A stretch of DNA of 64,000 bases. Source: Clavelina lepadiformis (Eukaryota > Chordata > Ascidiacea > Aplousobranchia > Clavelinidae). A program made the position numbers and the translations under genes. Where the stretch lies: the NCBI RefSeq assembly GCF_947623445.1, contig NC_135242.1:7688001-7752000 (forward strand), given 5' to 3'. The notes below the pieces were generated by a model. That model was not told the DNA's origin. It did no database searches and worked only from the letters and a program-made list of their open reading frames with translations. Shown one piece after another: positions 51,301 to 63,200 of the stretch; position 1 is the stretch's first letter, and every line of letters starts with the position of its first letter.

Positions 51301-54300
51301 GATCGCCGGCCAATTTATCGACGGTTAATTTGATCGCCGGCCAGTTTATGTCACAGTCAGTTTGTCTGCGGTCAATTTACGTCACGTTCAGTTGACCCCG
51401 GTGAGTTTGTTCGCGGCCACTTTCCCGCGGCCATATGTCGTGGAACCGAGTTCGGTGAGCCAACTAACAAAAACAGTGACGGTTTTAAAACAGTATGTTG
51501 GAGAATGCTTGTAGTTACACACACCACTTTCTGATTTCTACATTTGTGATTGAACTTTATTCTTTGATTGCAAAGGCTTCATGGAGATATAGAACACGCA
51601 CGAAGTGTGCTGCGTCATGCTGCTCAGTCCAGTGCAGCTGACGATGGCAGTGCTGAGTCAGCATGTTTGTATTTAATCCAGTTTGAAAGAGAGAACGGAA
51701 CCCTTGATGAGCTGGATGACGCAATGAAAAAAGTGGAATCAAGGTTGTCTAAAGTGCAGAAACGAAAAGAGAAGGTAATTTGCAAAGTTTCAAACTCTTG
51801 AAATAAATTTTCTTCATTCTTGAATGCTTTTTCACATGGAAAAATCATAAATTTATTATTTAATTACATAGAGTCGTCTTATGTCTGTCGTTGCTTATTG
51901 TTGTTCATCAACCATTGCCATTCACTGTAGAGATTATGTATTAAACCTTTTGCTATATACATGTATTTTTTGTTAATGTAGAAACAATTGTAACTATATT
52001 GTAGTTGTTGCTGCGTTTATATTAACAGGTTGCAATGCAGATTGAAGAAAAGAAAAAACGATGGGAACAAAATGGCCAATTTCAGAAGAAATGGAACAAG
52101 CAAGACTGGAATGTGAAAAGTGAAAAATCTCCCAACAAGCGCAAAATCAATAAAAATGGTAAATTTAATCATGAAACATTCTTTGCATTCTCATGTACAT
52201 TCCATGCTCACATCTGCTTACAGCAGACGCCTGGAACACTAATTCATTGCATATATAAGTGGTTGTCATTGGTAATTCGGTGGTACCTGTGTTTGGAAAA
52301 ACCTGAATATGATTACTTTTAAGCTGCTGATCATCCTGTTCCAGAAAAGAAGGCAAGAATGGAAACGAGAAAAGAAGATAGCTTTAAAGCGCCTTCGAGT
52401 TGGTTTTACTAAGATATATTGTGTATATCAGCAGACGTAAACCAGTCAAATATCGAATTTTACTTTGATTGATATTCAAAGGACCATTTTGTTTCAGGTC
52501 TTCCAATTAGGTTTGTTAAACCAGCTTCAAAAACTGAAGAAGATTTGCCAAAGACGAAGGTCAAGCCTCCATTTGGACCACCACCTGGATTTAAACCGAG
52601 TACCGGTATGCAATCGTAATGCTAAGCAATAATAATCTGTTTTTAAAATTAAGTGTTTTAGTAAAAATATTTGTTTACTGATTTCTCTGGTATATTCACG
52701 TTTTGGTTGTGTACAAACCAAAAATAAAATTTTGTATTGCGTTTTTTCGAACAACAGAAGAGGAACCTTTCGCGCCGCCCACAGCTCAAGCTTCAACATC
52801 ATCAGAACCAAAACATGGTAAAATTGGATGTGCGTCGTACCAAGTTACCGTTAGCATTGGGTTGGATATAATGTATATGATATCACTGGTAGCATTGTAG
52901 GAAGATAGTGGTTGAAGGACGCATACGTTCTGGATAAGTTGAAAACAAATGTATTTTAAGATGATAGGCTAGAAAGGACGCCGGAAACTGAGGCGCGTAC
53001 CGTTTTTGTAAGCAACATCGGCTACGAGGTAGAATCGGTAGAAGATAAACTAAGAAAGGTAAGAGTTACATTTACAGCAAAATGGAACCGACGGGCTTAC
53101 TTTCAGGTACTTGATTCTACTTTTTAGGAAAATATTTATAATTGCTATGCAGATTTTTTCTCCCTGTGGAACGGTGTCTGCCATTCGTCTTGTCCGAAGC
53201 AACAAAGGAAATTTTCGAGGTTTTGCGTATGTAGAATTTCAAGACAAATTAGTCGTACAAAAAGCTCTAGAATTGGATCGACAGGTTAGCCCTTGTCTAT
53301 ATATGATTTTGCCTTGCCACTTAGAGAAGTAATAAAAATAATTTTTCAAGCGCCCTGCATTTTTAACTAGCTCTTGGAGGGACGACCACTGTTTGTATCT
53401 CCAAACGTGGACAAGACAAAACAACCAGATTTTAAGGTAGATTTCCAACGACTGTATTTTTAAAGGCTAATATTAACATTGATTCATACTATAACTATAT
53501 TAGCGTCACGTCTAAAAAAGTGTACACACAGCAATCTCGATTTCTTCATCATTCTCAGGTATTCAAATATGAAACGGGCATGGAGCGGCACAAGCTATTT
53601 GTGTCTGGTCTCTCCTTTAAAACAAGTGAGGAGAAAGTTCGTGAAGTTTTCTCTGCTCATGGCCTTCTTAAGACTGTGCGAATTGTGACAGCTCGCAATG
53701 GAAAATCAAAGGTGAAACAAATTTGCAGATCCCTGATAAAATAATAACTGATTGATAATAATATTCTTGCGGAATATTCATTTTTTTCTTTCTTTGGTCA
53801 TTCTAACAGTTTAGGGTAAAGATCAAAAACCTAACTTAAGATTTTTGAGTGGTGATCGCGACTTGTCGTAATTTCTGAGTCGCCAGTTTTCATGACATGA
53901 TAACGTGTTTTGAATGCGTAAGTCGAATACAGCATGAATTTCATTAAGAAAATGTCAAACCCTAAACATTTTGAAATAAATAGTTGTCTTCCAGGAGAAG
54001 CTATTTGCATGTATTTAAAACTAGATTTGTGTTATCTGGTTGTTTCTAGCCAAACTGGTCTATCCGAAACAGTTAGGAATTAAACCTTCGCTGGAGTAAA
54101 AGGTTTGGGCCAATAGGGCGTTAAGAACATAAATATATGTAGGCCTAAACCAGGGGTGTCAAACTCAGACACTACAGGGGCCAAAACTCAAAACTTATTT
54201 AACGCCGCGGGCCGTAAGGATAAAAGTTGATTGAACGTTTCGTGACAAGAGTACATGAATTGGAAACAGGCAGCGATACAACACCAAATTTTTGATGTTT

Positions 54301-55901
54301 TTGACGATTTTTGACAGGGCTATTTTTGATTATTCTTGTCTTACATCATTATGTTTCATTCATCTCCTAGCAAAAGCATTAACGAATTAAGAAACAATAA
54401 AGAAAAAAGCAGCCTAAATTACGAGCGTTGGAATAGATCGATTTATTCTATTGTATGATGGGGCAACTGCTGTATTGCTGTATTGTGCGATTTGTTATAA
54501 TCTTGTTCTTGCTTGAAAAAAGTAAATTATACTGTACAATGATCTCGTGGGCCGGAAATAGTTCATTGTATAAAATAACATTGCTGGCCAAGTTTTATTG
54601 TAAAGCCCGGATGTGGCCCGCGGGCCGGGAGTTTGACACGTATGGCCTAAACGAATTTTCCTTTATCCGTAGGCCAATTTCAATCTTACCATGTTGAAAG
54701 TGTGCTTTGCCTTACTTGGTCTATATACATGGGATAGCTTTCTTTTCTACAAAACTATTAAAAGGCCTTCTATTTCGGGTTTATCTTGAAATATAGAATA
54801 GAGACATAACTCAGTGCCTTGCCCATAATTTTACAAGAATGAACGCCAAATCTATTTAAACAAGAATATGGGATATTTTACCATCGGCCTTCAGATATAC
54901 GACATCTTACCGGAAGCCTGGAGGCATCACACTCTCCCAAAGTTACCGTTCCAAATAACGAACCAATGTGCTTCATAATATTGTCAGTTACGGAAGAAAA
55001 CCGTAAACTTATCGTCATTTAGCACGCATTATGTTTCGAACAGTTACATAAAATTCCCCAGTTACGTCGTGTTTATCAATTTAGTTTGTTTGCGATGGTT
55101 ATCACACGTCTTTGGTTAGGATTGTCGGCATCACTCCCAAGCACGATCAATTTCTTAGAATGTGCGCTAAATGTGCGAGCTGGTCAAAGACGTAACTCAG
55201 CTAATTTGCGCATTGAGTTTCGTTTTTGTCCTCTCTCAAGTTTGACTACAGATGACCACTCAGGAGATACGCTTAAGACTTATGTCTTAACTCGTGTTGG
55301 TTGGGTTTTTGAGTTCCATTCTTTATTCTAGAAATTATATTTATTTAAATAAGCAAGCAATTAAGATATCAATTTTACAGGGCTTGGCTTATATTGAATA
55401 TGAAAATGAATCTGACGCCTCTCAAGCGTTGATAAAAACCGATCAATTAGAAGTGGACGGATTCCAGATTAAGGTTGGTCACCGATGGTTTTGTTTAAAT
55501 TTATCTCATCATCATGTATACTTGAAAACTATTGTAAATACGTGTTTGTTTATTCTATTCACGGATTCAGGTTGCCATCAGTAACCCTCCTGCTCGCAAA
55601 CGACCGAGCGAGGATAAAAGAAGAGTTTTAGGGGGAGGTGATCGGACACAAGTGGCTGGAAGGTACGAAATGGAATCCATTAAAAAGTTCATCCACGTTT
55701 TATCTTTAATTTTCTGCCAATAGGGGTCGGGGTAGAACCCAGCTTAGTATGGTACCGCGAGCTCTTCAAAAGTCCGGATCGAAGAAAGACGATGTTGGAG
55801 CCGGAATCGGAAGGGAAGATGCATGTGATAAAGATCTTCCGGGTGAAAAGAAGACGCAAATGAGTAACAAAGACTTTTCCAGTCTCTTTTCAAGGAACTG
55901 A
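45326..55901 (+). CDS. SART3: SART3 (Tip110/p110) U4/U6 snRNP recycling factor, 24 exons
   Basis: A nuclear RNA-binding protein that helps re-anneal U4 and U6 snRNAs and recruits the deubiquitinase USP15 (known for the family). Exons: 45326-45430, 48137-48262, 48415-48520, 48665-48735, 48925-49038, 49163-49268, 49359-49495, 49716-49877, 50015-50146, 50270-50375, 50449-50541, 50707-50881, 51576-51774, 52029-52158, 52345-52398, 52498-52605, 52758-52817, 52961-53058, 53153-53284, 53371-53436, 53559-53711, 55381-55473, 55571-55662, 55724-55901; 2,796 nt, 931 aa (human 963). Acidic N-terminus 1-35; HAT helices about 40-540 (for example LWVQYLTYL, SELWRMYLHALERHG); basic region 545-605; RRM1 about 674-750 (RNP1 RGFAYVEF); RRM2 about 771-845 (KLFVSGL, GLAYIEY); C-terminal LSm-binding-type box MSNKDFSSLFSRN. 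Exon 15's donor (GTTGGT) is weak but its phase fits. Exon 18 has a second in-frame acceptor at 52973. Confidence 0.95.
46497..46819. mobile_element. hAT MITE
   Basis: Termini CAGGGCTCCTTAAACTTTTT and, in reverse complement, CAAGGCTTCTCTAACTGTTG. Exact 8-bp duplication ATCCAGAG at 46489-46496 and 46820-46827. Confidence 0.9.
46995..47555. mobile_element. piggyBac-type MITE
   Basis: Flanked by TTAA on both sides (46991-46994 and 47556-47559), the piggyBac target. Ends read CGCTAGAAAGATCA and, in reverse complement, CACTAGAAAGACCA, resembling piggyBac termini. Subterminal palindromes GGTCATTTTTGACC and CCGCAGCGGTC occur, and an internal relative of the right end lies near 47166-47195. The open frame through it shows no transposase signature. 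Confidence 0.8.
47690..47865 (+). mobile_element. MITE, GGAAAGTGTGGCA family, copy D
   Basis: Starts GAGAAGTGTGGCACCCACGC and ends AACTGGCATGCTTTTTAG. The middle contains GATTTATAACAAATAAACAA and the right part TTGCATGCACAATTTTTCAT, in step with the copies at 13048 and 36640. The most diverged of the four. Confidence 0.6.
50965..51447. mobile_element. MULE-like foldback element in SART3 intron 12
   Basis: Flanked by an exact 10-bp duplication GAGTTCGGTG at 50955-50964 and 51448-51457. Arms of about 155 and 190 bp (50965-51120 and about 51260-51447) are near-perfect inverted repeats containing CACGACATATGGCCGCGG. The arms are GC-rich in an AT-rich intron. The right arm has an additional copy of a unit of about 30 bp containing GGTTAATTTGATCGCCGGCC. 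Long TIRs with a 9-11-bp duplication suggest the Mutator (MULE) superfamily; no transposase present. Confidence 0.85.
54151..54644. mobile_element. hAT MITE
   Basis: In SART3 intron 21. Termini CAGGGGTGTCAAACTC and, in reverse complement, CATACGTGTCAAACTC. Exact 8-bp duplication GCCTAAAC at 54143-54150 and 54645-54652. No coding content. Confidence 0.92.
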
Positions 55902-57234
55902 TCTTGTTTCAAGATAAATTAACAATAAAAAGATACGGATTTTGTCCGCAGATTAGTTTCGGAACCATTGACATTGTGTACCACGGTGCGATTTTGTTTC
56001 TTAATTTTGCCGAAATGTGTGTCCGTTTGAGTTTTTATCGTAACTGCCATTATTTTAAAAATATTTTATACATAAACCGCCGTGTAAACTTTCATTGGTC
56101 ATTTTAACGTTACAGCGTAAGCTTAATTAACGTTAATTGTGCATTTTATCATAGGTTGCCTCAGCAGTTATACTTTTAAATTTCATGTGTTAATTTTTGT
56201 ATTCTTCTTGCTTGGTATGTGCTGCTCATTCTGCAAATCAGCCCTGCGTTACAATTTTACATCATCTTTCAAACTCTCACTCCTGGGTATGGTATAGTCA
56301 CTATAGTAGGACATCGTGTGCCTAACTCGAATTCAATAAATATGAGTTATAGCGGACGCCTTGAACAAACAAACAAGTACTTCAATGATGTTTAAACGGA
56401 CTTGGTAAACGTTTGGGCAGTTAACGGTTAGTTAAAAAGGAATAGTAGACCCTTAGCAAAGCATAGCGTTTTTTGCATAGTAGCCTATAGTATAGTAAAA
56501 ATATAGTTTTGTTTATATCAAATGTTGGGACTCAAAAAATTGGATTATTTGTGGCAGTTATTTACGTGAAAAATGAGCGTTTTGTAGTATGGGCCAGTTA
56601 TTTCGCGAGGCATTTCAAGCAATTGCCAATTGTGTAGTTAGATTATGTTGGCAAACTTGTTCAAAGAGATTGCTCCACTTGCAGATAGGCTACCCTTTTC
56701 ATCGTTTATGTTACTGGGTAGTAGATCGTGCCTGAAGTAAAATGTGTGTTTTCTTCTCTCCAAAAAACGTGAAACGGAGACTCTGAGGGTGCTTCAAGTT
56801 TATGAAATGATTAGTATTAAATCCATAATGTGTACTAATCAAACATAAGGACGTAAACGCTTTTTTGTGAACCTTAGTGAAGTGGGTGAACTGTGTAAGA
56901 AAAGATATTTATCTCCTGTCAATAATTAACTCGCTTTATTGCAACTATTCAGCAAAGATTTAAAAAGTTTACAAACGCGGGTCTAACTTTAGAACTCCCG
57001 GCCTCTAGCAGAGTTGTAAGTTAAAAAAGCAAGGTATTAATTTGTCTACATAGAAATGCTTAAGCGTTCAAGTTTGTATAGCGAAGCTTACATATTAGCA
57101 TTTTCTGCAATGGAGCTGTGTGTTAACTGAAGAGTAAAGTTGCTGTAAAGCTTAAGAAAAGTATTTTTCAAATTAGTTTAATAACAGTCAACATTTGTCA
57201 ACATAGATTTCTTCTGGTATAGTCTGCCTTCAGT
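55902..57234. other. spacer between SART3 and the SLC5A8-like gene
   Basis: 1.3 kb between two genes on the same strand. It contains the SART3 3' UTR and, by position, the promoter of the transporter gene. No other feature recognised. Confidence 0.5.
56335..56340 (+). promoter_or_regulatory. polyadenylation signal AATAAA for SART3
   Basis: AATAAA 434 nt after the SART3 stop. A closer AATAAA at 55924-55929 lies only 23 nt past the stop, so two polyadenylation sites are possible. Confidence 0.45.
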
Positions 57235-60200
57235 ATGAGTACGGAATACACGTCCACATTCTCGGAAACGGCAAGCACTGCTCCAAGTAGGTTATGACAC
57301 TTACAATCAGATTAAGTTGTCATATTAGCTTTCACTCTTCCATACTGAAACAAGTAACTTAAATTGTAGGCAAGTACAATGTAGGCTGCCAAATCAAAAA
57401 GAATTGAATTGGTAAGAATATAAAACACAGATCTCAACAATAACCAGAGGTGGGCAGTCAGTACTTTGAAAGTACCGTCGGTAACGGTACCGGTACTTGG
57501 CAAAAAAAATGTATCGACGGATCCGGTATTCGGTACTATTTTAAAAAAGTAGCTGGGTACTTTGTCGGCACTTGGTAACGGTACTTTTTGCGTAAAAGAT
57601 GCTGTTGCAAATGCAATGTTTGCCGCTATTATGCCCCCGGTAAAGGTTACTCCAGGTCAAAACATATGCGATGTTAATCGCTTGCAATTTTACTTCACAT
57701 TTTTAGATTGAAAAACATCAGCAGATGCTAAAGTTAGTATTAAGCATTAATTAACATGTATTTTTGAAAACATACTTGTTAAAATTTTGAAATTATCACG
57801 TGAAAAGTACCGAGTACAGGGACCGACTGAAATTTCTTGAAAAAAAAGTAATTCGGTATAGAGATTCGGTACTATTTTTCAAAAGTAGCGACGGTGCCGG
57901 TATCGGTACTGAAAAAGTAACGCGGTACAGTAATTCGGTACTATAGTACCGCGATACTGCCCACTTATGACAATAACAAACCCGAATCTGCTAACTTGTC
58001 CCATTCCTCTTAATCATAACGTTTGATAAGCAAAAGACTCATGACTAAAGTTTACGCCACATTGACAAATAATTATAATTAAATAAACGTGATTTTTGCT
58101 TAGCCTATAGCCTACATGTAAAAACAGGAAAAGTTCTCGCCAACAATTCACCTTCTAAATGGTCAACCAAACCAGGGCTTCCCAAACTGGGGGTCGCGAC
58201 CCCGCAAGGGGTCGCGTAACGAACGTCGGGGGTCGCAGAGCGTATACCAATTTTACACGAAGTACAAAATACAATCAAAACAAAATATCGTTCCAGCCTA
58301 ATCAACATTAAAACCGCCTTGAGACCAGCATTAGCAGATGTTGAGCCACGGCTGGACTTGCTTTGTAGCAGAAAGCAGTCGCACCAATCACACTGAATAA
58401 ATGTGTGTGCTTTTTTTGTTTCCAGTGGCCTACATATGTGTAAAGTAGTAAGTAGGCTTTGAGTACTGGTTGCTTGAATTCAGTCTTTGCATCTCAATAA
58501 ATGTCACTAATGACAAAGGTATATTTCGCACTGCTAATCAATTTAAACGTGAAGGGTCGCGGAAAACTTCAGAAGTTTGAAAGGGGTCGCGAGCAAAAAA
58601 GTTTGGGAAGCCCTGAACCAAACTATGCCTGTTATCAATACCTTCAATGCTTTTTTACTTCTTATGAAACAAAGAATTTGAGCCGAACCTGCCTGCAAAA
58701 TTCGAATTCATGAGATTTACAAAAATGGCTGATATTCAAATGGAAAGTTCTAATTTATGTTCTATTCAGTATATCTCTGTAGGTAGCCTAGAGCCCTAGA
58801 CTATACGTAATCTGCTATAGCCTACGTTTAAATATCTAACCTATTCTTATTGCATGTAACATATATAGACTTATTCTGGTTTTAACAACCGTATAGCATA
58901 AGGAGATTATATCCAAACTTTCATAAATAACGCTATAAAACCTTAAAAATTTGTTTTGATGTGTATTTCAGTATATATAGGCCTAGGCTAGGCTATTTGA
59001 TTACCAATACTTGTTTCCGTTTTCTACCCTTTATACATTCTTCTTTTTGTATTTCAGGTGTTCTTTTGCCGACAAAGAATACATTTCAGGTGGTCGATTA
59101 TGTCGTCTTTGGTTTTATGTTACTGATATCCGCCGCCATTGGAATCTACTTTGCCTTCGAGCAAAGGGGCAAGAATCAGGAGGGCACAGATTATTACTTG
59201 ATGGCTAACCGACAAATGTCATACGGTAATAAATAATACTTCACTTCACATTCGTGCAATTCTTCTTATCTTTATCAAAAATGCTATGACACTAGCGGAA
59301 ACAGGCTGAGGAATCAGTAGCAGTAGTATACACCGGATTGTACAGTAGATCGCTTGATTTGTCTCATTGCAGCAACTGGGAATTTACTTAGGCCTAAAAT
59401 CGGTCTTATTTGAGACCAGACTATGTCAACAAGCATTTTGATAGGTCAAGAGATCAATACGTGTACTTGTATTCCATTAAAAGAATGGTCCCTTGTAGGC
59501 ATAAACAACATCTTTATGTTGTGACGGTTACGTCACGAGTCATGGGTTGTTTTGTAAATGCTGAAATTTTATTTTGGGATCTTGCAATTCAGGTGTTCAC
59601 CAAACTTAAATTCTCCTTAATGACGTTCAGATAAATTACCTCGCTTGAGCTGGTGTGCCACACATAAATACTGTTGTTATGTTTGCAATCTTTCCCTTTA
59701 CCCTTTTCTCTTTCACTTGTTACGACTGCGCAATGTAACATTCAGTAAGCTTTGCCCGAAGGTGAAAGCCTTTGTGTCTGATAATTAATAAATAAAATCG
59801 GAACTTTAAAAAAAACATTACTCTTTTATGAATGGCCTTGGATCGCCTCAAATGTCTCAATTGAAATTTGGCACTGATTTTCCTACTAGCAGTCGTAACA
59901 AGTGAAAAAGAAAAGGGTAAAGGGAAAGATTGCAATCATTGCAACAGTATTTATATGTGGGACACCAGTTCAAGCAAGGTAATTTATCTGAACGTCATTC
60001 AGGAGAATTTAAGTTTGGTGAACACCTGAATTGCAAGATTCCAAAATAAAATTTCAGCATTTACAAAACAACCCATGACTCGTGACGTAACCGTCACATT
60101 GTTAAGGACATTTGCCTAATACTAAACTACAAAATACTCTGTAGCAAAAATATTAATTAAAAAGGAATTGATTTTACGGAAAAAAGCATTCTTTTATTTA

Positions 60201-63200
60201 TGTGCAATTAGGTAATTAGCTAATTATGTTCAAACTGTTTCATGCAAAGGTCCAGTTTCCATGAGCCTCATCGCAAGCTTCATGTCATCAGTGACAATTC
60301 TTGGTGTGCCAGCCGAGTACTACATTTATGGAAGCATGTTTACGTGGTTTGGTATTTGGTACCTATTTGTTCCATTGATTGTAGGATGGATTTTTTTGCC
60401 CGTCTTCTATGATCTTGGCATCAGCAGCACATATGAGGTTTCCACCTTTTAATTTGCGTCTCACTTTTTCGTTTTGTATATGCTCTAAGTCTAAGAGAAG
60501 CCGTAGCCTATTTCCAACGAAATCATTTTCTGTTTGACAGTACTTGGAAAAACGTTTCAATCGAGCCACCAGATTAATTTGCACTTTCATGTTCCTGATT
60601 TTATCGGTGAGGTAACTTTCATGCTTTATACTAATTTCTTTTACTATAACTACCAGCCACTTTGGAGAAAAAACAACTTTTCCTTTTTTCCAAATCTATC
60701 TCAATTATACTTTAGTAGAAAAATATTTTTACTTTTGTATACGCTCTATGCATTACAGACCCTTGTAAAGGCTTGTAGACTATGGCAATATAGGCCATGT
60801 GACATTATAATCTTTCTGTTACGCAGTTACTATATGGAGGAATAGTTATCTATGGACCAGCCCTAGCCCTGAGCGAAGTGACAGGTTTTGACATGTGGAT
60901 TGCCATTCTCTCCACTGGGCTCGTCTGTATTTTTTATACAACATTGGTGAGAAACAATTTTTGCTCAGTTCCGTTTCATTGAAGAATAGGGCCAGATTAA
61001 TTAACTGCGGGCCCCTCGAAGATATTCGTTTTTAAGTTTTTATTTAAACTGCTTTAAAACTAGTTTTAAAAAGTTAACGAACACTAGTTTCTTTAACTAG
61101 TCACTACTTTTTATATTTTTTCAAAAAAATACCCCAAATTTTATAAGTGGCTTATAAATAAGGAAATTTATATAAGCCTAATGCAAAATGAAAATGTTTC
61201 TCAGCTGAATTAAATATAATATTTACTTCTCTTCAAAGCGCAGGCCCCGTGGTAATTGCCACAAATGCCACTATACGTTAATCTGCCCCTGAAAGACTAT
61301 TTCAGTTTAATCTTAAATGCGTTGACGTTAGGCTAATTTACTTAGCGTATTTACTTTGCTTTCTCTACAGGGCGGCCTAAAGGCTGTGATTTGGACAGAT
61401 GTCTTCCAAGCAATTTTGATGATTACTGGATTCATTGCGGTCATCATACAGGGCAGCATTAATTTTAACGGATTCAGTAATATTTGGAAAGCAGCAGAAG
61501 CGGGGGGAAGGATAGATTTTGTGCAGTAGGCAATATGCTATCTTTTAAACAGGATCGACGAGATTTAAACGGGAGTTACTTATTGATATTTTAATGTTGA
61601 ACATAATAAAATGTATGTGTCCATACATTAAGAAAATGATATTGTTAGATTATGGTGTTTCTTTTACGTTGATATTTGTTGTTATGTTGCTTTGTCTCTT
61701 TCACCTTTCAGTTTCGAGTTTGATCCACGGATTCGTCACACATTTTGGTCAATTATGTTTGGAGGAATTGTCATTTGGCTGGGAATAAACGGCGTTAACC
61801 AAACTCAAGTGCAAAGATACCTTTGCTGCAAAACGAAAAAAGACGCCAGAATGTATGAGTGAATGTTGAGTATGAGTGACCATAGTCAAGAACAAACCGG
61901 GCTGCTAGTCGAACACGGCAGATCGCTTGTCGTTCTTGTTGTCAAGCATTGAAAGAAAGTTTTCTATAGCCTTACACTGCAGTTGTTGACACGGAGTTAT
62001 CACTGTGTGAACTAATTGTGAAAGTAAACCATATTTTCTATATAAATGTTAAGAAAAAATAGTTACTAAACTCATTAACGCGTGGATACAAATACGACCT
62101 CTGTACGCCTATACCTTACCTATGTAAAATGTATATCTATACCTCTATACCTCTATACCTTCAAGTGTTGTTTACAAAATTCTATGCCATAAATTGCCAT
62201 CTATACAGTGCGTAAAAATATGACAATGCACTTTATTTCAAGGCGTTTTTAAGCAGTTTTTAAAGCGCAGCGTAAAAGTTTGCGCATCCTGCATTTTGGG
62301 TAGGCTGGACAAACGTATTAATTAACCAGCTTAAAAAACCTCTAAAAGTAATCCTAAAACACTAAGTTTTTGAGCACACTGTGTATAAGAATACCTAGAA
62401 TTGATTTCACTTAAATGTTTACAAACTTTATCTAGAATATTTTATCTAGGCCAATTGTTTTATCCTATTTGGATTATTTTTCTTTTTAGAGCGATCATCC
62501 TCAATGGTATCGGATTGGTTGTAATTTTAGTGCTTGCAGGAATGACAGGATTGACCATATTTGCCACCTATCGCCACTGCGATCCCATTGACAGTGGAAA
62601 AATAAGAAAATCAGATCAGGTAGTCTAGGTTTGCGTAAAGTTCTTACCAGAAAGTGGTTATAAAGACCATAAATACCCTATAGAAAATACGCTTTGCACA
62701 TAATATGATTTCCTTTAGCTCTTTCCCTTCATTGTGATGGATATCCTGGGATACCTGCCAGGAATTCCAGGATTATTTGTGGCTGGAGTTTACAGCAGTT
62801 CGCTTAGGTACAGTGCTTTATTGAAATTATCGGAAACTAAACTTTTTTGAACTGTACTTGCGAAAATAGATGGCACGGTTTGCCGTTGCTCGTTTGCTCG
62901 GTTTAGTTTAGCCATAAATTTTATACTTGCTGAGCTGCTCATTTTTTGCATATGATTTTACCCTTAGTCGGAGTTGTAAGCAAGTAGCCTACTAATTTTA
63001 AATTTCGCGTTCAAGTGCTTACCATAATTTTTGAAAATACTTGAATACAAGTATCAGTTCTCAACATGTTGTTAAGCTACTCGAGTAGGCTTCTTAACTG
63101 TAATTTACAAATTCCGGAAGAAGTTCTTTGTAATCAAATTCGATGTCGATCGAGACCATCGCGTTTCTACCTTATAACAACTTACATTCTTAAACATAGT

